Positions 27,808-37,260 are shown, counted from the first letter of the stretch. The stretch: DNA of 64,000 nt from Pseudomonas sp. WN033 (GCA_002287035.1 NSKG01000002.1:434001-498000); one strand, 5' to 3'. Notes: a model not told the origin generated them from the letters alone. Translations and numbers: made by a program.

Positions 27808-29667
27808 ATGCCTATACGCCTGCTAGCGTTGCTGATTGGCAGCCTGTGCATTACAACCAGTTTCGCAGCCCCGAATATCCCGACAGAACACCAACATCAG
27901 TTAGCCTCGCAACGCTTCTGGTTGTCTCTTGGCCATTATGCACCCGGCAAACTGGGAGGCTGGCGCAGCTACGTAAACGACGCCGAGTTCTTTCTGGCTG
28001 ACAACGGCGACAAATCACCTCTGGCCGAGCTGAAAGCAACCCTGAGCGGGCTGTATGCGGACCCAGCGCTGGGCAATGACCACCCGCAATGCCGCTACCC
28101 GGCACGCACTCGCTGGCTGCGCGAGCAACTCACACTTGAGAATCTGCCCGAACCAGCCTGTAGCGAATACCAGACCTGGTATAACGATATAGACCCCCAC
28201 TCGACCGTACTGGTCTTTCCTGATGCCTATCTGAACAGCCCCTCTTCGATGTTCGGCCACACCCTGCTGCGGATCGACACACCGGACACCAAAGACAACG
28301 GCACCACCCTGCTCAGCTACGCACTGAACTTTGGGGCCATGGTCGACAGCATGGACAACGGCATCCTGTACGCCTGGCGAGGCCTGGCCGGCGGCTACCC
28401 GGGCCAGTTCTCGCTGCTGCCCTACCGGGACAAGATCAGTGAGTACAGCCACCTGGAAAACCGGGATCTCTGGGAGTACCACCTGAACCTGACGCCAGCA
28501 GAAACCCAGCGCATGATTGAACATGTCTGGGAACTGCGGCAAATCCGCTTCGACTACTACTTCTTTGACGAAAACTGCTCCTTCCGGCTGCTGGAACTGC
28601 TGGAAATTGCCCGCCCCACACTGCGCCTGACCGAACAGTTCCCGCTCACGGCCATTCCTGTTGACACGGTGCGTGCCGTCAGGGAAGCAGGCCTGATCAC
28701 AGAAGTGCAATACCGCCCCTCGCGTGAACGCGAGCTCCTTGAGCGTTTAGAGCTGTTATCCGGCCCCGAGCTGAACTGGGTGCAGCTTTTGGCCGAAGAC
28801 AGCAATCACCTGGACGCCGAGACCTTCCTCAACCAGCCCACAGAACGCCAGGCCCTCATTCAGGAGGCAGCCTACCGCTGGACCCGTTACCAGGCCAGCG
28901 GCCTTGAGCGCGATCCAGCCAATGCGCAACGCAGTCTGACATTGTTGCAGGCGATAAACCGCAACCCGGCTCCAGCCCAGCCAGCCCAGGTCCCAACACT
29001 GCCCGAACAGGGCCATGATTCACGCACCTGGCACCTAGGGCTGGGTAGCCACGCGCACCAGCACTTTGCCGAGTACGGTCTGCGCATGGCGTATCACGAT
29101 CTGATAGACAACCAGGCGGGCTTTCCGTTGGGCGCCCAGATCGAACTGGGCAAGTTGAGGGTACGCCAATACCAAGGCAACCACTGGCAACTGGAGGAGT
29201 TGGGGCTGATCAACATCCGCTCGCTGACTCCGCGCAACCAACTGCTCAAGCCCTGGTCATGGCAAGTTGCCGCGGGGATGGAACGGATACCAACAGATAA
29301 CGATCGACGCCGCCTGGCGGGCTATCTCAGCGGCGGTGGTGGCTTTACCTGGCAGCCCTTCAGCAATATGTCCAGCTACCTGCTGGCTACACTGCGAACC
29401 GAGCACAACCCGGATACAGCTGCAGCTCTGAACCTTGCCAGCGGTTTTGATGCCGGCGTGCTCTGGCGTAACCCGCTCGGCAACCTGCACCTCAATGCCA
29501 CCACCGATTACTTCCACCATGGTGAAGTCAGACGCCGCCTGGCGCTCGGCCAACAATGGGAGCTGGGTCGCAATCTGGGGCTGCGCCTGAGCGCCGAACG
29601 CGAGTTCAGCCACTTCAGCACCCCGCAAAACAGCCTGATCCTGCAGTTGCGCTGGTACCATTACTGA
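27808..29667 (+). CDS. Lnb N-terminal periplasmic domain (DUF4105) protein
   Basis: 619-aa exported protein. A signal peptide (MPIRLLALLIGSLCITTSFA) precedes a DUF4105 domain (about 95-330) with NSPSSMFGHTLLRID and YYFFDENCSFRLLELLE, whose His and Cys are the likely active-site pair of this thiol-protease-like fold. Lnb proteins of this family transfer acyl chains to lipoproteins in Bacteroides; whether the pseudomonad version does is unknown. The C-terminal 200 residues have alternating patterns typical of an outer-membrane barrel (WHLGLGSHAHQHF, then repeated strands, ending LILQLRWYHY), a different architecture from the membrane-bound Lnb. It follows DUF3015 but has its own transcript start after the terminator. 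Confidence 0.82.
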   Translation: MPIRLLALLIGSLCITTSFAAPNIPTEHQHQLASQRFWLSLGHYAPGKLGGWRSYVNDAEFFLADNGDKSPLAELKATLSGLYADPALGNDHPQCRYPARTRWLREQLTLENLPEPACSEYQTWYNDIDPHSTVLVFPDAYLNSPSSMFGHTLLRIDTPDTKDNGTTLLSYALNFGAMVDSMDNGILYAWRGLAGGYPGQFSLLPYRDKISEYSHLENRDLWEYHLNLTPAETQRMIEHVWELRQIRFDYYFFDENCSFRLLELLEIARPTLRLTEQFPLTAIPVDTVRAVREAGLITEVQYRPSRERELLERLELLSGPELNWVQLLAEDSNHLDAETFLNQPTERQALIQEAAYRWTRYQASGLERDPANAQRSLTLLQAINRNPAPAQPAQVPTLPEQGHDSRTWHLGLGSHAHQHFAEYGLRMAYHDLIDNQAGFPLGAQIELGKLRVRQYQGNHWQLEELGLINIRSLTPRNQLLKPWSWQVAAGMERIPTDNDRRRLAGYLSGGGGFTWQPFSNMSSYLLATLRTEHNPDTAAALNLASGFDAGVLWRNPLGNLHLNATTDYFHHGEVRRRLALGQQWELGRNLGLRLSAEREFSHFSTPQNSLILQLRWYHY

Positions 29668-29669
29668 CA

Positions 29670-29699
29670 AAGCCAGCACCTGCAGACAGGAACTGGCTT
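29670..29699. terminator. hairpin between convergent DUF4105 and globin genes
   Basis: AAGCCAG / CTGGCTT, 7 bp with a 16-base loop, directly after the DUF4105 stop. Confidence 0.4.
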
Positions 29700-29734
29700 C
29701 AGAACACCATGGTATTGACCACCCTGCGCTACGC

Positions 29735-30127
29735 TCAGTAGCCCGTTTTTATCACCTCGATCCCCTTGCGCAGTACCTGCTCCCAGGCCTGCAGGACCGT
29801 GCGGTCACTATCGCGGTCGTGCGCATCGATAGTCTTGAGCAGCGCATCCAGCCACAACTCATATAAATGCGGCTCGATATTCAGCCGGTGACGCGAGTGA
29901 GACTCGGCCAAGGCCTTGAGCTTGGTCGGCGGCAGGCCGCGGGCATAGAGCACCAGATTCAGAATGCCCTGACGCAGCAACTGCTTCTGGGCCGGCATAT
30001 CGGTATTCTGGAATTTGTCACGGATTTCGGCGGAACTGGCGAGAAAAGTCCGATAGAAGTCATCAAAAAAGCTGGTCGACGCGCAGCAGCGCCCATAGCT
30101 CTGCATTACCACATCATTGACAGACAT
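29735..30127 (-). CDS. single-domain globin
   Basis: 130-aa haem protein of the globin superfamily. An all-helical pattern with F39 at the CD1 position (RDKFQNTD), and the proximal histidine most likely H77 in LAESHSRHRLNIEPHLY, which aligns with the LGxxHxxYGVxPEHY motif of bacterial globins. The family binds O2 or NO or senses oxygen; with no fused domain it may be a ligand carrier or sensor. The ATG at 30127 is used because the upstream extension is non-globin. A 214-bp gap separates it from the rhomboid gene, so it is probably transcribed alone. No Anr/FNR box (TTGAT-N4-ATCAA) was seen upstream. Confidence 0.82.
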   Translation of the reverse strand: MSVNDVVMQSYGRCCASTSFFDDFYRTFLASSAEIRDKFQNTDMPAQKQLLRQGILNLVLYARGLPPTKLKALAESHSRHRLNIEPHLYELWLDALLKTIDAHDRDSDRTVLQAWEQVLRKGIEVIKTGY

Positions 30128-30341
30128 AAAGATCCCTTTTACTTGGCTGGGCACAAGGCAGACCGAAACCACGCCATGGGTTTCAGCGTATGGGTATAAC
30201 GTTGGGGTATTTTCCGAATACTTGCGAAGTGCGTACTGAACAGTCGCACTCTCTTATAAGTCGCTGATTATAAAGGGCGTAGGTGAAAGCTGTAAATCGA
30301 CGTCCGGATTTTCAGCGCCGGACGCCAAGGCCATCAACCAC

Positions 30342-31178
30342 TCACTGAGCGTCTCTCTGCCTGGACAACGCTCCCGCCAGCGCGCCGGTGACACAGCCAA
30401 TCAGCAAGCCACTGACATGCGCGGTATTGGCAATCGCGCCAAACCCCAGCAAAGTCACCAAGCCGGTCAGACATAGCACCAGCCAGACCAGCATCAGAAT
30501 CACCACGCCCTTGGGCAGGTCGAAGTGCACGTTTGGCGCAATCCACTGGTACAGCCAGCAATAGCCCAGCACCCCGTACAGCACGCCGGACAAGCCACCA
30601 AACAGCACCGAGCCGCCGATCAACCACTGACTGACGTTCGATACCAGGGCAAACAACAGTGTCAGACCCAGCAGCCAGAGACTACCTGAACGCATCTCAA
30701 TGCGTCGCCCCAGCTCCCAGTACCAGAGCGCATTGAACGCCAGGTGCAACACACCGAAATGCAAAAAGATCGGCGTAATCAGCCGCCACCATTGGCTCAT
30801 ATCCGGCTGTTCGAGCAGGTAGCCATCGGCGCCCAGAGGCACCAGGGTAAACAGCACCACGGTCGTGGGGTCACTACCCAACCGGGTAATGGCGGCGACC
30901 ACTGCGGTGACCAGCAGCACCGTCATGGTTAGGGGGATATGCCTGAGCGAGCGTTGCCAGGGAGTGGTCTCCGGTTGCACGGGCCGCTCAGGCTCATCAA
31001 TCGCCGGCACACCAGAGGCATACAGCGTCTGTACGATCTGGGCGTCTGCCTCGTCCACCGTCCATACCACCTGACGCCCACCCTCCTCGCTGATCCGATG
31101 CACTACGCCGCGGCTGCGCAGAAAGCGCGCCAACTGGCTCAGGTCTTCATCGAGAGAGCATTGCAAAGCACGGATCAT
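30342..31178 (-). CDS. rhomboid family intramembrane serine protease (GlpG-like)
   Basis: 278-aa inner-membrane protease that cleaves transmembrane substrates. An N-terminal cytosolic domain (1-75) like that of GlpG is followed by about six helices. The catalytic dyad is S197 in GLSGVLYG and H254 in AHVSGL; the oxyanion-supporting H-x-x-x-N motif (HLAFN, 145-149) is present too. Third gene of the nadK-phosphatase-rhomboid operon, 17 bp downstream of the phosphatase gene. Confidence 0.9.
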   Translation of the reverse strand: MIRALQCSLDEDLSQLARFLRSRGVVHRISEEGGRQVVWTVDEADAQIVQTLYASGVPAIDEPERPVQPETTPWQRSLRHIPLTMTVLLVTAVVAAITRLGSDPTTVVLFTLVPLGADGYLLEQPDMSQWWRLITPIFLHFGVLHLAFNALWYWELGRRIEMRSGSLWLLGLTLLFALVSNVSQWLIGGSVLFGGLSGVLYGVLGYCWLYQWIAPNVHFDLPKGVVILMLVWLVLCLTGLVTLLGFGAIANTAHVSGLLIGCVTGALAGALSRQRDAQ

Positions 31179-31195
31179 GCAGGCATTCCTTGGCG

Positions 31196-32164
31196 TCAGG
31201 CCAGTCGGGGCACATCGACCCAGACGAAGTGATTACGATCAAGATGGCGTTCGCCATCCCAGCGATAAGCGACCAGCTTGCCATATTTGACCGCACTGTA
31301 GTCCAGGCAGGCCAGATTGGGACGGATCGGATGCGGTTTGCCCTGCTGCCAGTAATGCCCGACGAACAGAATCGGCTCATCGCGGCCATACACCAGCAAC
31401 TCAGCCTTCTGATCATCACTCAAGGGCCGTGCAGCAACCTCCTCAGGCAAGCCATCGGGCTGAAACACGATATCGCCATAGGTCTGCGGATCCTCTTCCC
31501 AGAACTTGGTCCGGAAAAAAGCGCGGGTCAAACCATCCTTGCCGGTCATGGTCTGACCATGCGGCAGACGCATATCAGTGCCGCGCAGCAGCCGGTCAAG
31601 CACCTGAACGGCAAAACTGTCACGTTCAACCGAAGCCCGCACAAACTCGTCATCGATGCAGGCGTCCGGGTACTGGGCCGCAAATGGCCGTATCAGGCTG
31701 TCATCCCAGCAGGCATGTACCAGGCGCAGCGGCCCCAGATCAAGGAACAACGGCAACTGGTAAAACCAGTCGAGAAACGCCGCCCACTCCTGGGGCCAGG
31801 CGGCGAACTGCTCCAGGGTTTCGCGAATCTGCCGGTGATGGCGCTCGGTATGCTCACGGACAAACTGTCGCCCGCTGCCAGCCGGTGCCGGAGTCTCCCA
31901 CCCCAGCGCATTGAACTCATGATTGCCCATAATGCAACGTGCTTCACCGGCATCGACCATATCGCGAACCAGATGCAAAGCCTCGCGAATACGTGGCCCA
32001 CGATCGACGATATCGCCAAGAAACAATGCCTGACGCCCCTTCGGGTGACGCCAGACACCAGCCTGCTGACGGTAGCCGAGCAACTCAAGCAAGCGCACCA
32101 GGGTCTGGGCGCACCCGTGCACGTCGCCAATGATGTCGTAGCCTGGGTGTTCAACCTCTGCCAT
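31196..32164 (-). CDS. PPP-type metallophosphoesterase
   Basis: 322-aa cytosolic phosphatase. Metal-site motifs are in order: GDVHG (near residue 12), GDIVDRGP (near 50), GNHE (near 80), and later histidines in LVHACWDD and FVGHYW. The layout resembles PrpE and symmetrical Ap4A hydrolase-like phosphatases, but the substrate is unknown. The ATG at 32164 has GGAG upstream and leaves a 5-bp gap after nadK; the longer frame to 32212 would overlap nadK. It is often adjacent to nadK in pseudomonads. Confidence 0.87.
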   Translation of the reverse strand: MAEVEHPGYDIIGDVHGCAQTLVRLLELLGYRQQAGVWRHPKGRQALFLGDIVDRGPRIREALHLVRDMVDAGEARCIMGNHEFNALGWETPAPAGSGRQFVREHTERHHRQIRETLEQFAAWPQEWAAFLDWFYQLPLFLDLGPLRLVHACWDDSLIRPFAAQYPDACIDDEFVRASVERDSFAVQVLDRLLRGTDMRLPHGQTMTGKDGLTRAFFRTKFWEEDPQTYGDIVFQPDGLPEEVAARPLSDDQKAELLVYGRDEPILFVGHYWQQGKPHPIRPNLACLDYSAVKYGKLVAYRWDGERHLDRNHFVWVDVPRLA

Positions 32165-32169
32165 GACAG

Positions 32170-33051
32170 TCACTCCGTCAAACGACTGGACCAGCCCAGC
32201 TTGTTGCGGCAAATTTCGTAGAAATTATGATCGACTGGATGCAGCAGCCGGAGCTTTTGTGGTTTTTTGCGGATCGTCAGGCTGTCACCGGGGGCACAGG
32301 TAATATGTACCTGCCCGTCACAACTGACCTGGGGATAAATGCCGCTCTGTTTGGAAATCAGAATTTTCAGCTCGCTGTTGCCGTCAACCACGATCGGCCG
32401 ACTGGACAGGGTGTGCGGGAACATCGGCACCAGCACGATGGCATCCAGCTTCGGGTGCATGATCGGCCCACCAGCTGACAATGAATAGGCTGTCGAACCG
32501 GTTGGCGTGGCGACGATCAGGCCGTCGGATTTCTGGCTGTAGACGAACTGGCCATCGACATGCAACTCGAACTCAATCATCCGCGCCGATTTGCCAGGGT
32601 GCAGCACCACATCGTTGAGTGCCTCGCTGCTGCCCAATTGTTCCTCGTCGCGACGGACAAAGGCATCCAGTAAAAAGCGTGTTTCGACCAAATAACGTCC
32701 AGCCAGCACCTCGCCAACCCGGCGCTCCAGATCATCTGGCGAAATGTCGGTGAGAAAACCCAGCCCACCTCGGTTCACTCCCAGTACCGGGACGTTGTAA
32801 CGGCACAGCGCCCGCGCCGCACCCAGCAAACTGCCGTCACCACCGACCACGATCACCAGATCGCAGATCTCGCCCATCATCTTGCGCGAACAGACCTGCA
32901 ACTGATGACCTGGCAGCAGATCGGCCACGGCGTCTTCAAGAATCACGCCATGGCCGTGATCGAGCAGAAACCGCTTCAGACGCTTGAGAGTATCGACCAC
33001 CTTGCCGCTGCCCAAACGGCCGATTAACCCGACATTGCGGAACTGCTCCAT
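32170..33051 (-). CDS. nadK: NAD kinase
   Basis: Phosphorylates NAD+ to NADP+ with ATP or polyphosphate. 293 aa, the normal length. The diagnostic GGDGS motif is at 70-74 (LVIVVGGDGSLL), followed by NRGGLGFLTDI near 105 and the conserved TPTGSTAYSLSAGGPI (about 180) that binds the substrate. The start at 33051 gives the usual MEQFRNVGLIGR N-terminus. It opens the operon with the phosphatase and rhomboid genes and diverges from the DUF1853 gene. Confidence 0.95.
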   Translation of the reverse strand: MEQFRNVGLIGRLGSGKVVDTLKRLKRFLLDHGHGVILEDAVADLLPGHQLQVCSRKMMGEICDLVIVVGGDGSLLGAARALCRYNVPVLGVNRGGLGFLTDISPDDLERRVGEVLAGRYLVETRFLLDAFVRRDEEQLGSSEALNDVVLHPGKSARMIEFELHVDGQFVYSQKSDGLIVATPTGSTAYSLSAGGPIMHPKLDAIVLVPMFPHTLSSRPIVVDGNSELKILISKQSGIYPQVSCDGQVHITCAPGDSLTIRKKPQKLRLLHPVDHNFYEICRNKLGWSSRLTE

Positions 33052-33198
33052 ACCACCTCGCAAATTGACGACTTGAGGGTTGCCCGTACATGCATGAGAC
33101 TGAACAGACAACCATGCAACATGGGAGGCCGTCACCCGACGGCATTTCAGAGGATTATCCGTGGCCAACCGGCAGCTGGCAAATCAACGAGGGCGATC

Positions 33199-34119
33199 AT
33201 GATTGAGCAACTGCGCCACCCTGTTGTCAGGGACCTCGCCAGGGTGGCTCTGTCAGCACCGTTGCTAGGGCCTGGCGCCCTGCCCCTGCGCGACCCACTG
33301 GACGGATCAATCTGGCGCAGCGATCCCATGCGCTTGCAGCATGCCCTGCTACAGCTTGAACGCCATCCCCAGCGCCTGGACGATGTCTTTGCCAATGCCC
33401 GCGACCGACGCCTGGGCAGTTACTATGAGCGACTCTGGCATATGCTGCTGGAGCTGGCTCCTGACGTGCGCCTGCTGGGCCACAACATCACTCTGCATCA
33501 CCAGGGACGCACCCTGGGCGAGCTTGACCTGTTGCTCGAGACCCCGAACGGAGCAGTGCTGCACCTGGAGTTGGCGATCAAGTTCTTTCTGGGCTACCCG
33601 CAAGGCGTAGATACCAGCTTGAGCAGCAGTCCGGCTTCGGCCTGGTGGGGGCCAGACCCACAGGACCGGCTCGACCGCAAGCTCAACCACATGCTCACAC
33701 ATCAGCTCCCGCTCGGTGCGCAACTCGATCTGAGCGACAACGCCTGGCCACGCGTTGAGTGCTCCTGTGCCTGGCTACAGGGTTGTCTGTTTTATCCAGC
33801 GGCTCAGCCCATGCCACGGATGATCCATGCAACTGATACCCCTCAGGCGCATCTTTGGTGTCATGTTCACCAGGCCAGCGAGCGACTCCCGGCTGACAGC
33901 CGCTGGAGCACACTAGCCCACAAAGCCTGGCTGATGCCACCCTCAAGCCCGTCTGCGGTGCTGAGCCCGGATCAGATCGCAGCGCAACTCGGCGGACTAC
34001 TCGACAGCAGCCCGGGCGGCGTCATGCTGTGGCGCATTGATGATGCCTGCACCGACCCGCTTCAGGCTCAGCGCCTGTTTCTGGTCAGCCAGCACTGGCC
34101 AAATCAGGGAAGACTCTGA
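33199..34119 (+). CDS. DUF1853 family protein
   Basis: 306-aa cytosolic protein of unknown function matching DUF1853. It opens MIEQLRHPVVRDLARVALSAP, has LGSYYERLWHMLLE (about 72-85) and a GELDLLLE-x8-HLELAIKFFLGY stretch (108-132) with D110, E124 and K128 in a beta-strand context. That arrangement recalls PD-(D/E)xK nuclease-like folds, but the E-K spacing is not canonical, so a nuclease role is a weak inference. The ATG at 33199 follows GAGGG. It converges with the coiled-coil gene with a 7-bp gap and diverges from nadK. Confidence 0.8.
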   Translation: MIEQLRHPVVRDLARVALSAPLLGPGALPLRDPLDGSIWRSDPMRLQHALLQLERHPQRLDDVFANARDRRLGSYYERLWHMLLELAPDVRLLGHNITLHHQGRTLGELDLLLETPNGAVLHLELAIKFFLGYPQGVDTSLSSSPASAWWGPDPQDRLDRKLNHMLTHQLPLGAQLDLSDNAWPRVECSCAWLQGCLFYPAAQPMPRMIHATDTPQAHLWCHVHQASERLPADSRWSTLAHKAWLMPPSSPSAVLSPDQIAAQLGGLLDSSPGGVMLWRIDDACTDPLQAQRLFLVSQHWPNQGRL

Positions 34120-34126
34120 ACGCCGC

Positions 34127-34972
34127 TCAACCCGGATCGCCGGTATTGCGACTCTGAAAGCGTGCCAGATCGCGCTTGAGCGACAGGTTGAGCTTCTGCT
34201 GTTGCTCCAGCTCTTTCTTGACGTCCAGCAACTCACCCTGGACCACGCCCAGATGCTCGGCATGACGCGCCTGCATCGCAGCCAATGCCCGCTGCTGGTT
34301 TTCCTCCTGTTCGCGAAGCTGGGCCTGCAACTCGGCCACTTGCAGAGCAAAGGCCTTAAGTTGCTGCTTCAATTTGGGTGTTTCATCATCCACTGGCGGG
34401 GATGGGGGTGGTGCCGGCTCTGGCTCAGGGCGCTCGATCAGCGGGTCAGTATTTTTGCCGTACCAACCTTCCTCGGCAGCGATTTGCAGCCGCTCAGTCG
34501 CAATCACCGCCAGGGCTTCTTCGTCTTCACCGAGGATACCCAGGGTATTACGAGTCACCGCTTCCTTGACATGCATCAGATCGGAGCGCCCGCCACGCTG
34601 TCCCGGCTTCCAAAACAGCGGCCGGTATTCGGGACTCTGATTGAAACCCAGGCAAACCAGACGGATAGGCCCGCCGCCCATGTCCGGGCCGCGCCCGGCC
34701 TTCTCTGCCAGCGAGCGCAGCGGCAGGTTCCAGAGCCGATTGATGTAACCGTTCTGGTCAAAATCGATGGTAAAAAACACGGCTGCCCTGACATGCAGCC
34801 GGGCATTGATTTGGAGAAAGACCGCTTCGACGGTTTCATCAATGTACTCGGGATGACTGACCATGCCGTCGAGCAAAGCCTCGAACTCGGGATACAGCAT
34901 CTCGCTGCAGATTCCGCGTTCGGAAAAGAACATTACCGCTTCGATCAGCGCAGGCTTGCGTGTCGTACTCAT
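34127..34972 (-). CDS. conserved protein of unknown function with C-terminal coiled coil
   Basis: 281 aa. I do not recognise the family with certainty. An N-terminal globular domain (about 1-170: MFFSERGICSEMLYPEFEAL, LDGMVSHPEYIDETVEAVFL, VCLGFNQSPEYRPLFW) is followed by a proline/glutamate linker (ERPEPEPAPPPSPPVDD) and a long heptad-rich coiled coil (about 205-270, LKQQLKAFALQVAELQAQL and on). There is no signal peptide or membrane segment. Relatives in pseudomonads are sometimes labelled chromosome segregation ATPase, but I see no ATPase motif. It is divergent from pyrC. Confidence 0.7.
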   Translation of the reverse strand: MSTTRKPALIEAVMFFSERGICSEMLYPEFEALLDGMVSHPEYIDETVEAVFLQINARLHVRAAVFFTIDFDQNGYINRLWNLPLRSLAEKAGRGPDMGGGPIRLVCLGFNQSPEYRPLFWKPGQRGGRSDLMHVKEAVTRNTLGILGEDEEALAVIATERLQIAAEEGWYGKNTDPLIERPEPEPAPPPSPPVDDETPKLKQQLKAFALQVAELQAQLREQEENQQRALAAMQARHAEHLGVVQGELLDVKKELEQQQKLNLSLKRDLARFQSRNTGDPG

Positions 34973-35172
34973 TCATCGGCTCCCGCCATGATTCTTTCTA
35001 ATACTCTGCGCCCTTGCGTGGAGGCTTACACCCGCCGCCAGTGTAGGCCAAAGCCCGCCAATGGTGTGTGATGCACTTGGCAGACAGCCCAACCCATTCA
35101 CCGCCGCACGAGTGTCAAAAAGGCAGCGTTTCCGGTAGCATGGCGGCATCGCCACTGCCCGGAAACCTCTCA

Positions 35173-36207
35173 ATGACTGACCGCCTGACCCTGATCCGGC
35201 CCGATGACTGGCACATTCACCTGCGCGACGGTGATGTGCTCAAACACAGCGTAGCTGATGCTGGCCGGGTTTTCTCTCGCGCCATCATCATGCCCAATCT
35301 GGTACCCCCGGTCCGTGATGGCCAAGAGGCCGACGCCTACAAAGCCCGGATTCTGGCCGCCCGCCCGGCAGCCAGCCAGTTCGAGCCGCTAATGGTACTG
35401 TACCTGACCGATCAGACCACCCCCGAGATGGTCCGTGCAGCAAAGCTGCAAGGTCAGGCCGTGGCCGCCAAGCTCTATCCGGCCGGCGCCACCACCAATT
35501 CGCAATCAGGCGTGACCGCCCTGGAAAATATTTACCCAGCGCTCGAAGCCATGGCCGAAGTCGGTATGCTGCTGCTGGTCCATGGTGAGGTTACCCATGC
35601 CGAGGTCGACATCTTCGACCGTGAAAAGGCCTTTATCGATCAGCAACTGGTCAAGGTGGTCGAGCGCTTCCCTTCGCTTAAGGTGGTCTTCGAGCACATC
35701 ACTACCGGCGACGCCGTTGACTTCGTGCGCAGCGCCTCGGACCAGGTCGGTGCCACCATCACCGCCCACCACTTGCTTTACAACCGCAATCACATGCTGG
35801 TTGGCGGCATTCGTCCGCATTTCTACTGCCTGCCGATTCTCAAGCGTCAGCGCCACCAGCAGGCGTTAAGTGATGCCGTGGTATCCGGCTCGAACAAATT
35901 TTTCCTGGGGACCGACTCGGCTCCCCATGCCCGCCATGCCAAGGAAGCCGCCTGCGGCTGTGCTGGCTGCTACACTGCCCATGCGGCCATCGAACTGTAT
36001 GCCGAGGCTTTCGATGAACTCGGCGCCCTGGACAAGCTCGAAGGCTTTGCCAGCCTGCACGGCCCAGACTTCTACGGCCTGCCGCGCAACACCGATCAGA
36101 TTACCCTGGTACGTGAAGACTGGCAGGTCCCCAACAGCCTGCCGCTGGGTGATCATGAGGTGGTGCCGCTGCGCGCCGGTGAAACCATTCATTGGCGGGT
36201 CATTTGA
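35173..36207 (+). CDS. pyrC: dihydroorotase, PyrC type
   Basis: Closes carbamoyl-aspartate to dihydroorotate in pyrimidine synthesis. 344 aa. The metal-binding HIHLRDG (residues 14-20) is the short type II form, with MPNLVPPV near 44, the carbamylated lysine region [13 protein letters not shown] (about 97-109), HGEVTH, and GTDSAPH carrying the catalytic Asp. The ATG at 35173 gives the standard [18 protein letters not shown]-terminus; the upstream extension to 35068 is not coding. Followed 28 bp later by rnt, as in other pseudomonads. Confidence 0.95.
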   Translation: MTDRLTLIRPDDWHIHLRDGDVLKHSVADAGRVFSRAIIMPNLVPPVRDGQEADAYKARILAARPAASQFEPLMVLYLTDQTTPEMVRAAKLQGQAVAAKLYPAGATTNSQSGVTALENIYPALEAMAEVGMLLLVHGEVTHAEVDIFDREKAFIDQQLVKVVERFPSLKVVFEHITTGDAVDFVRSASDQVGATITAHHLLYNRNHMLVGGIRPHFYCLPILKRQRHQQALSDAVVSGSNKFFLGTDSAPHARHAKEAACGCAGCYTAHAAIELYAEAFDELGALDKLEGFASLHGPDFYGLPRNTDQITLVREDWQVPNSLPLGDHEVVPLRAGETIHWRVI

Positions 36208-36235
36208 CCCGTCAAAACAGCATTAAGGACCGCGT

Positions 36236-36907
36236 GTGAGCGAGTTTGAGTTCGATCCCGACCTGCACGAAGAGCAATTGAACAAGGGCCCAAAGCCTCC
36301 CATGGCCTACCGGTTCCGGGGATTCCTGCCAGTAGTTGTGGACGTTGAGACCGGCGGTTTCAACGCTGCTACCGACGCCCTGCTGGAAATTGCCGCGACC
36401 ACCATCAGCATGGACGATGAAGGCCTGGTCTACCCAGACCAAACCCATTTTTTCCGGGTTGAACCCTTTGCAGGCGCCAACATCGAAGCCTCAGCCCTGG
36501 AGTTCACCGGCATCAAGCTGGATCATCCGCTGCGCATGGCGGTCTCCGAGCAGCATGCGCTGGGCGAGATTTTCAAGCACGTACGCAAGGCGGTTAAGTC
36601 CGCCGGCTGCAAACGGGCGGTTCTGGTCGGGCACAACGCCTTCTTTGACCTGGGCTTTCTCAATGCCGCAGTCGAGCGCTGCGAGATCAAGCGCAACCCG
36701 TTCCACCCGTTCTCCTGCTTTGACACCGCCACTCTGGGCGGCCTGGCCTACGGTCAAACAGTGCTGGCCAAGGCCTGCTCGGCTGGCGGCATCGATTTCG
36801 ACGGCCGCGAAGCCCATTCGGCTCGTTACGACACCGAAAAAACCGCCGAACTGTTCTGCGCCATCGTCAACCGCTGGCGTGAAATGGGCGGCTGGCCGCC
36901 AGTCTAG
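36236..36907 (+). CDS. rnt: ribonuclease T
   Basis: 3'-5' exoribonuclease of the DEDDh family, 223 aa, which trims the 3' ends of tRNA and other stable RNAs. All acidic motifs are visible: [10 protein letters not shown] (D and E of motif I), [10 protein letters not shown] (motif II) and [15 protein letters not shown] (His and Asp of motif III). A GTG start with AAGGAC upstream. Probably co-transcribed with pyrC. A perfect palindrome (CGGGCTCGCATGCGAGCCCG, 36920-36939) follows and may end the transcript. Confidence 0.93.
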   Translation: MSEFEFDPDLHEEQLNKGPKPPMAYRFRGFLPVVVDVETGGFNAATDALLEIAATTISMDDEGLVYPDQTHFFRVEPFAGANIEASALEFTGIKLDHPLRMAVSEQHALGEIFKHVRKAVKSAGCKRAVLVGHNAFFDLGFLNAAVERCEIKRNPFHPFSCFDTATLGGLAYGQTVLAKACSAGGIDFDGREAHSARYDTEKTAELFCAIVNRWREMGGWPPV

Positions 36908-36919
36908 TCTCTACGGCTC

Positions 36920-36939
36920 CGGGCTCGCATGCGAGCCCG
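36920..36939 (+). terminator. palindrome after rnt
   Basis: CGGGCTCGCATGCGAGCCCG is self-complementary along its whole length. There is no T run; it is a terminator or mRNA 3' stabiliser for pyrC-rnt. Confidence 0.5.
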
Positions 36940-37141
36940 CTCGAGCAAGCAATAACACTCATATTGGGCAACACTACGTTCGACGACTTGCTCGAATCGG
37001 GTTAGCCAGTTATTGTCAAAAAAGAGTTCCCAGGCCGGCGTACAACGGAATGAACCTTGCTTAATCCCTCAGCGGGAACTTCCGCATATCTCCGTTTCCG
37101 GCTTCCAGCTCTGCTGGCGGCATCATCCGCTACACTTATTA

Positions 37142-37231
37142 GTCTGTGATCCAGACGTTGGCCCTGAATGGGCCTGACTGTTAACTACAGTCATTAGCAA
37201 GTGACGTCGGCACCGTACCTAAGGTGTCGAT
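37142..37231 (+). promoter_or_regulatory. tandem-hairpin leader of the TAXI-TRAP operon
   Basis: Four perfect or near-perfect stem-loops stand side by side: GTCTG/CAGAC (37142-37156), GGCCC/GGGCC (37160-37174), TGACTG/CAGTCA (37175-37193) and TCGGCACC/GGTGTCGA (37207-37230, one G-T pair). An AAAAAGGAG ribosome site follows at 37242-37250. The rest of the 353-bp gap after rnt holds a TCGAGCAAG/CTTGCTCGA inverted repeat and a possible -10 (TACACT, 37131-37136) without a clear -35. Not a riboswitch class that I recognise. Confidence 0.4.
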
Positions 37232-37260
37232 CCAAAATCAGAAAAAGGAGTCACCCTCTC

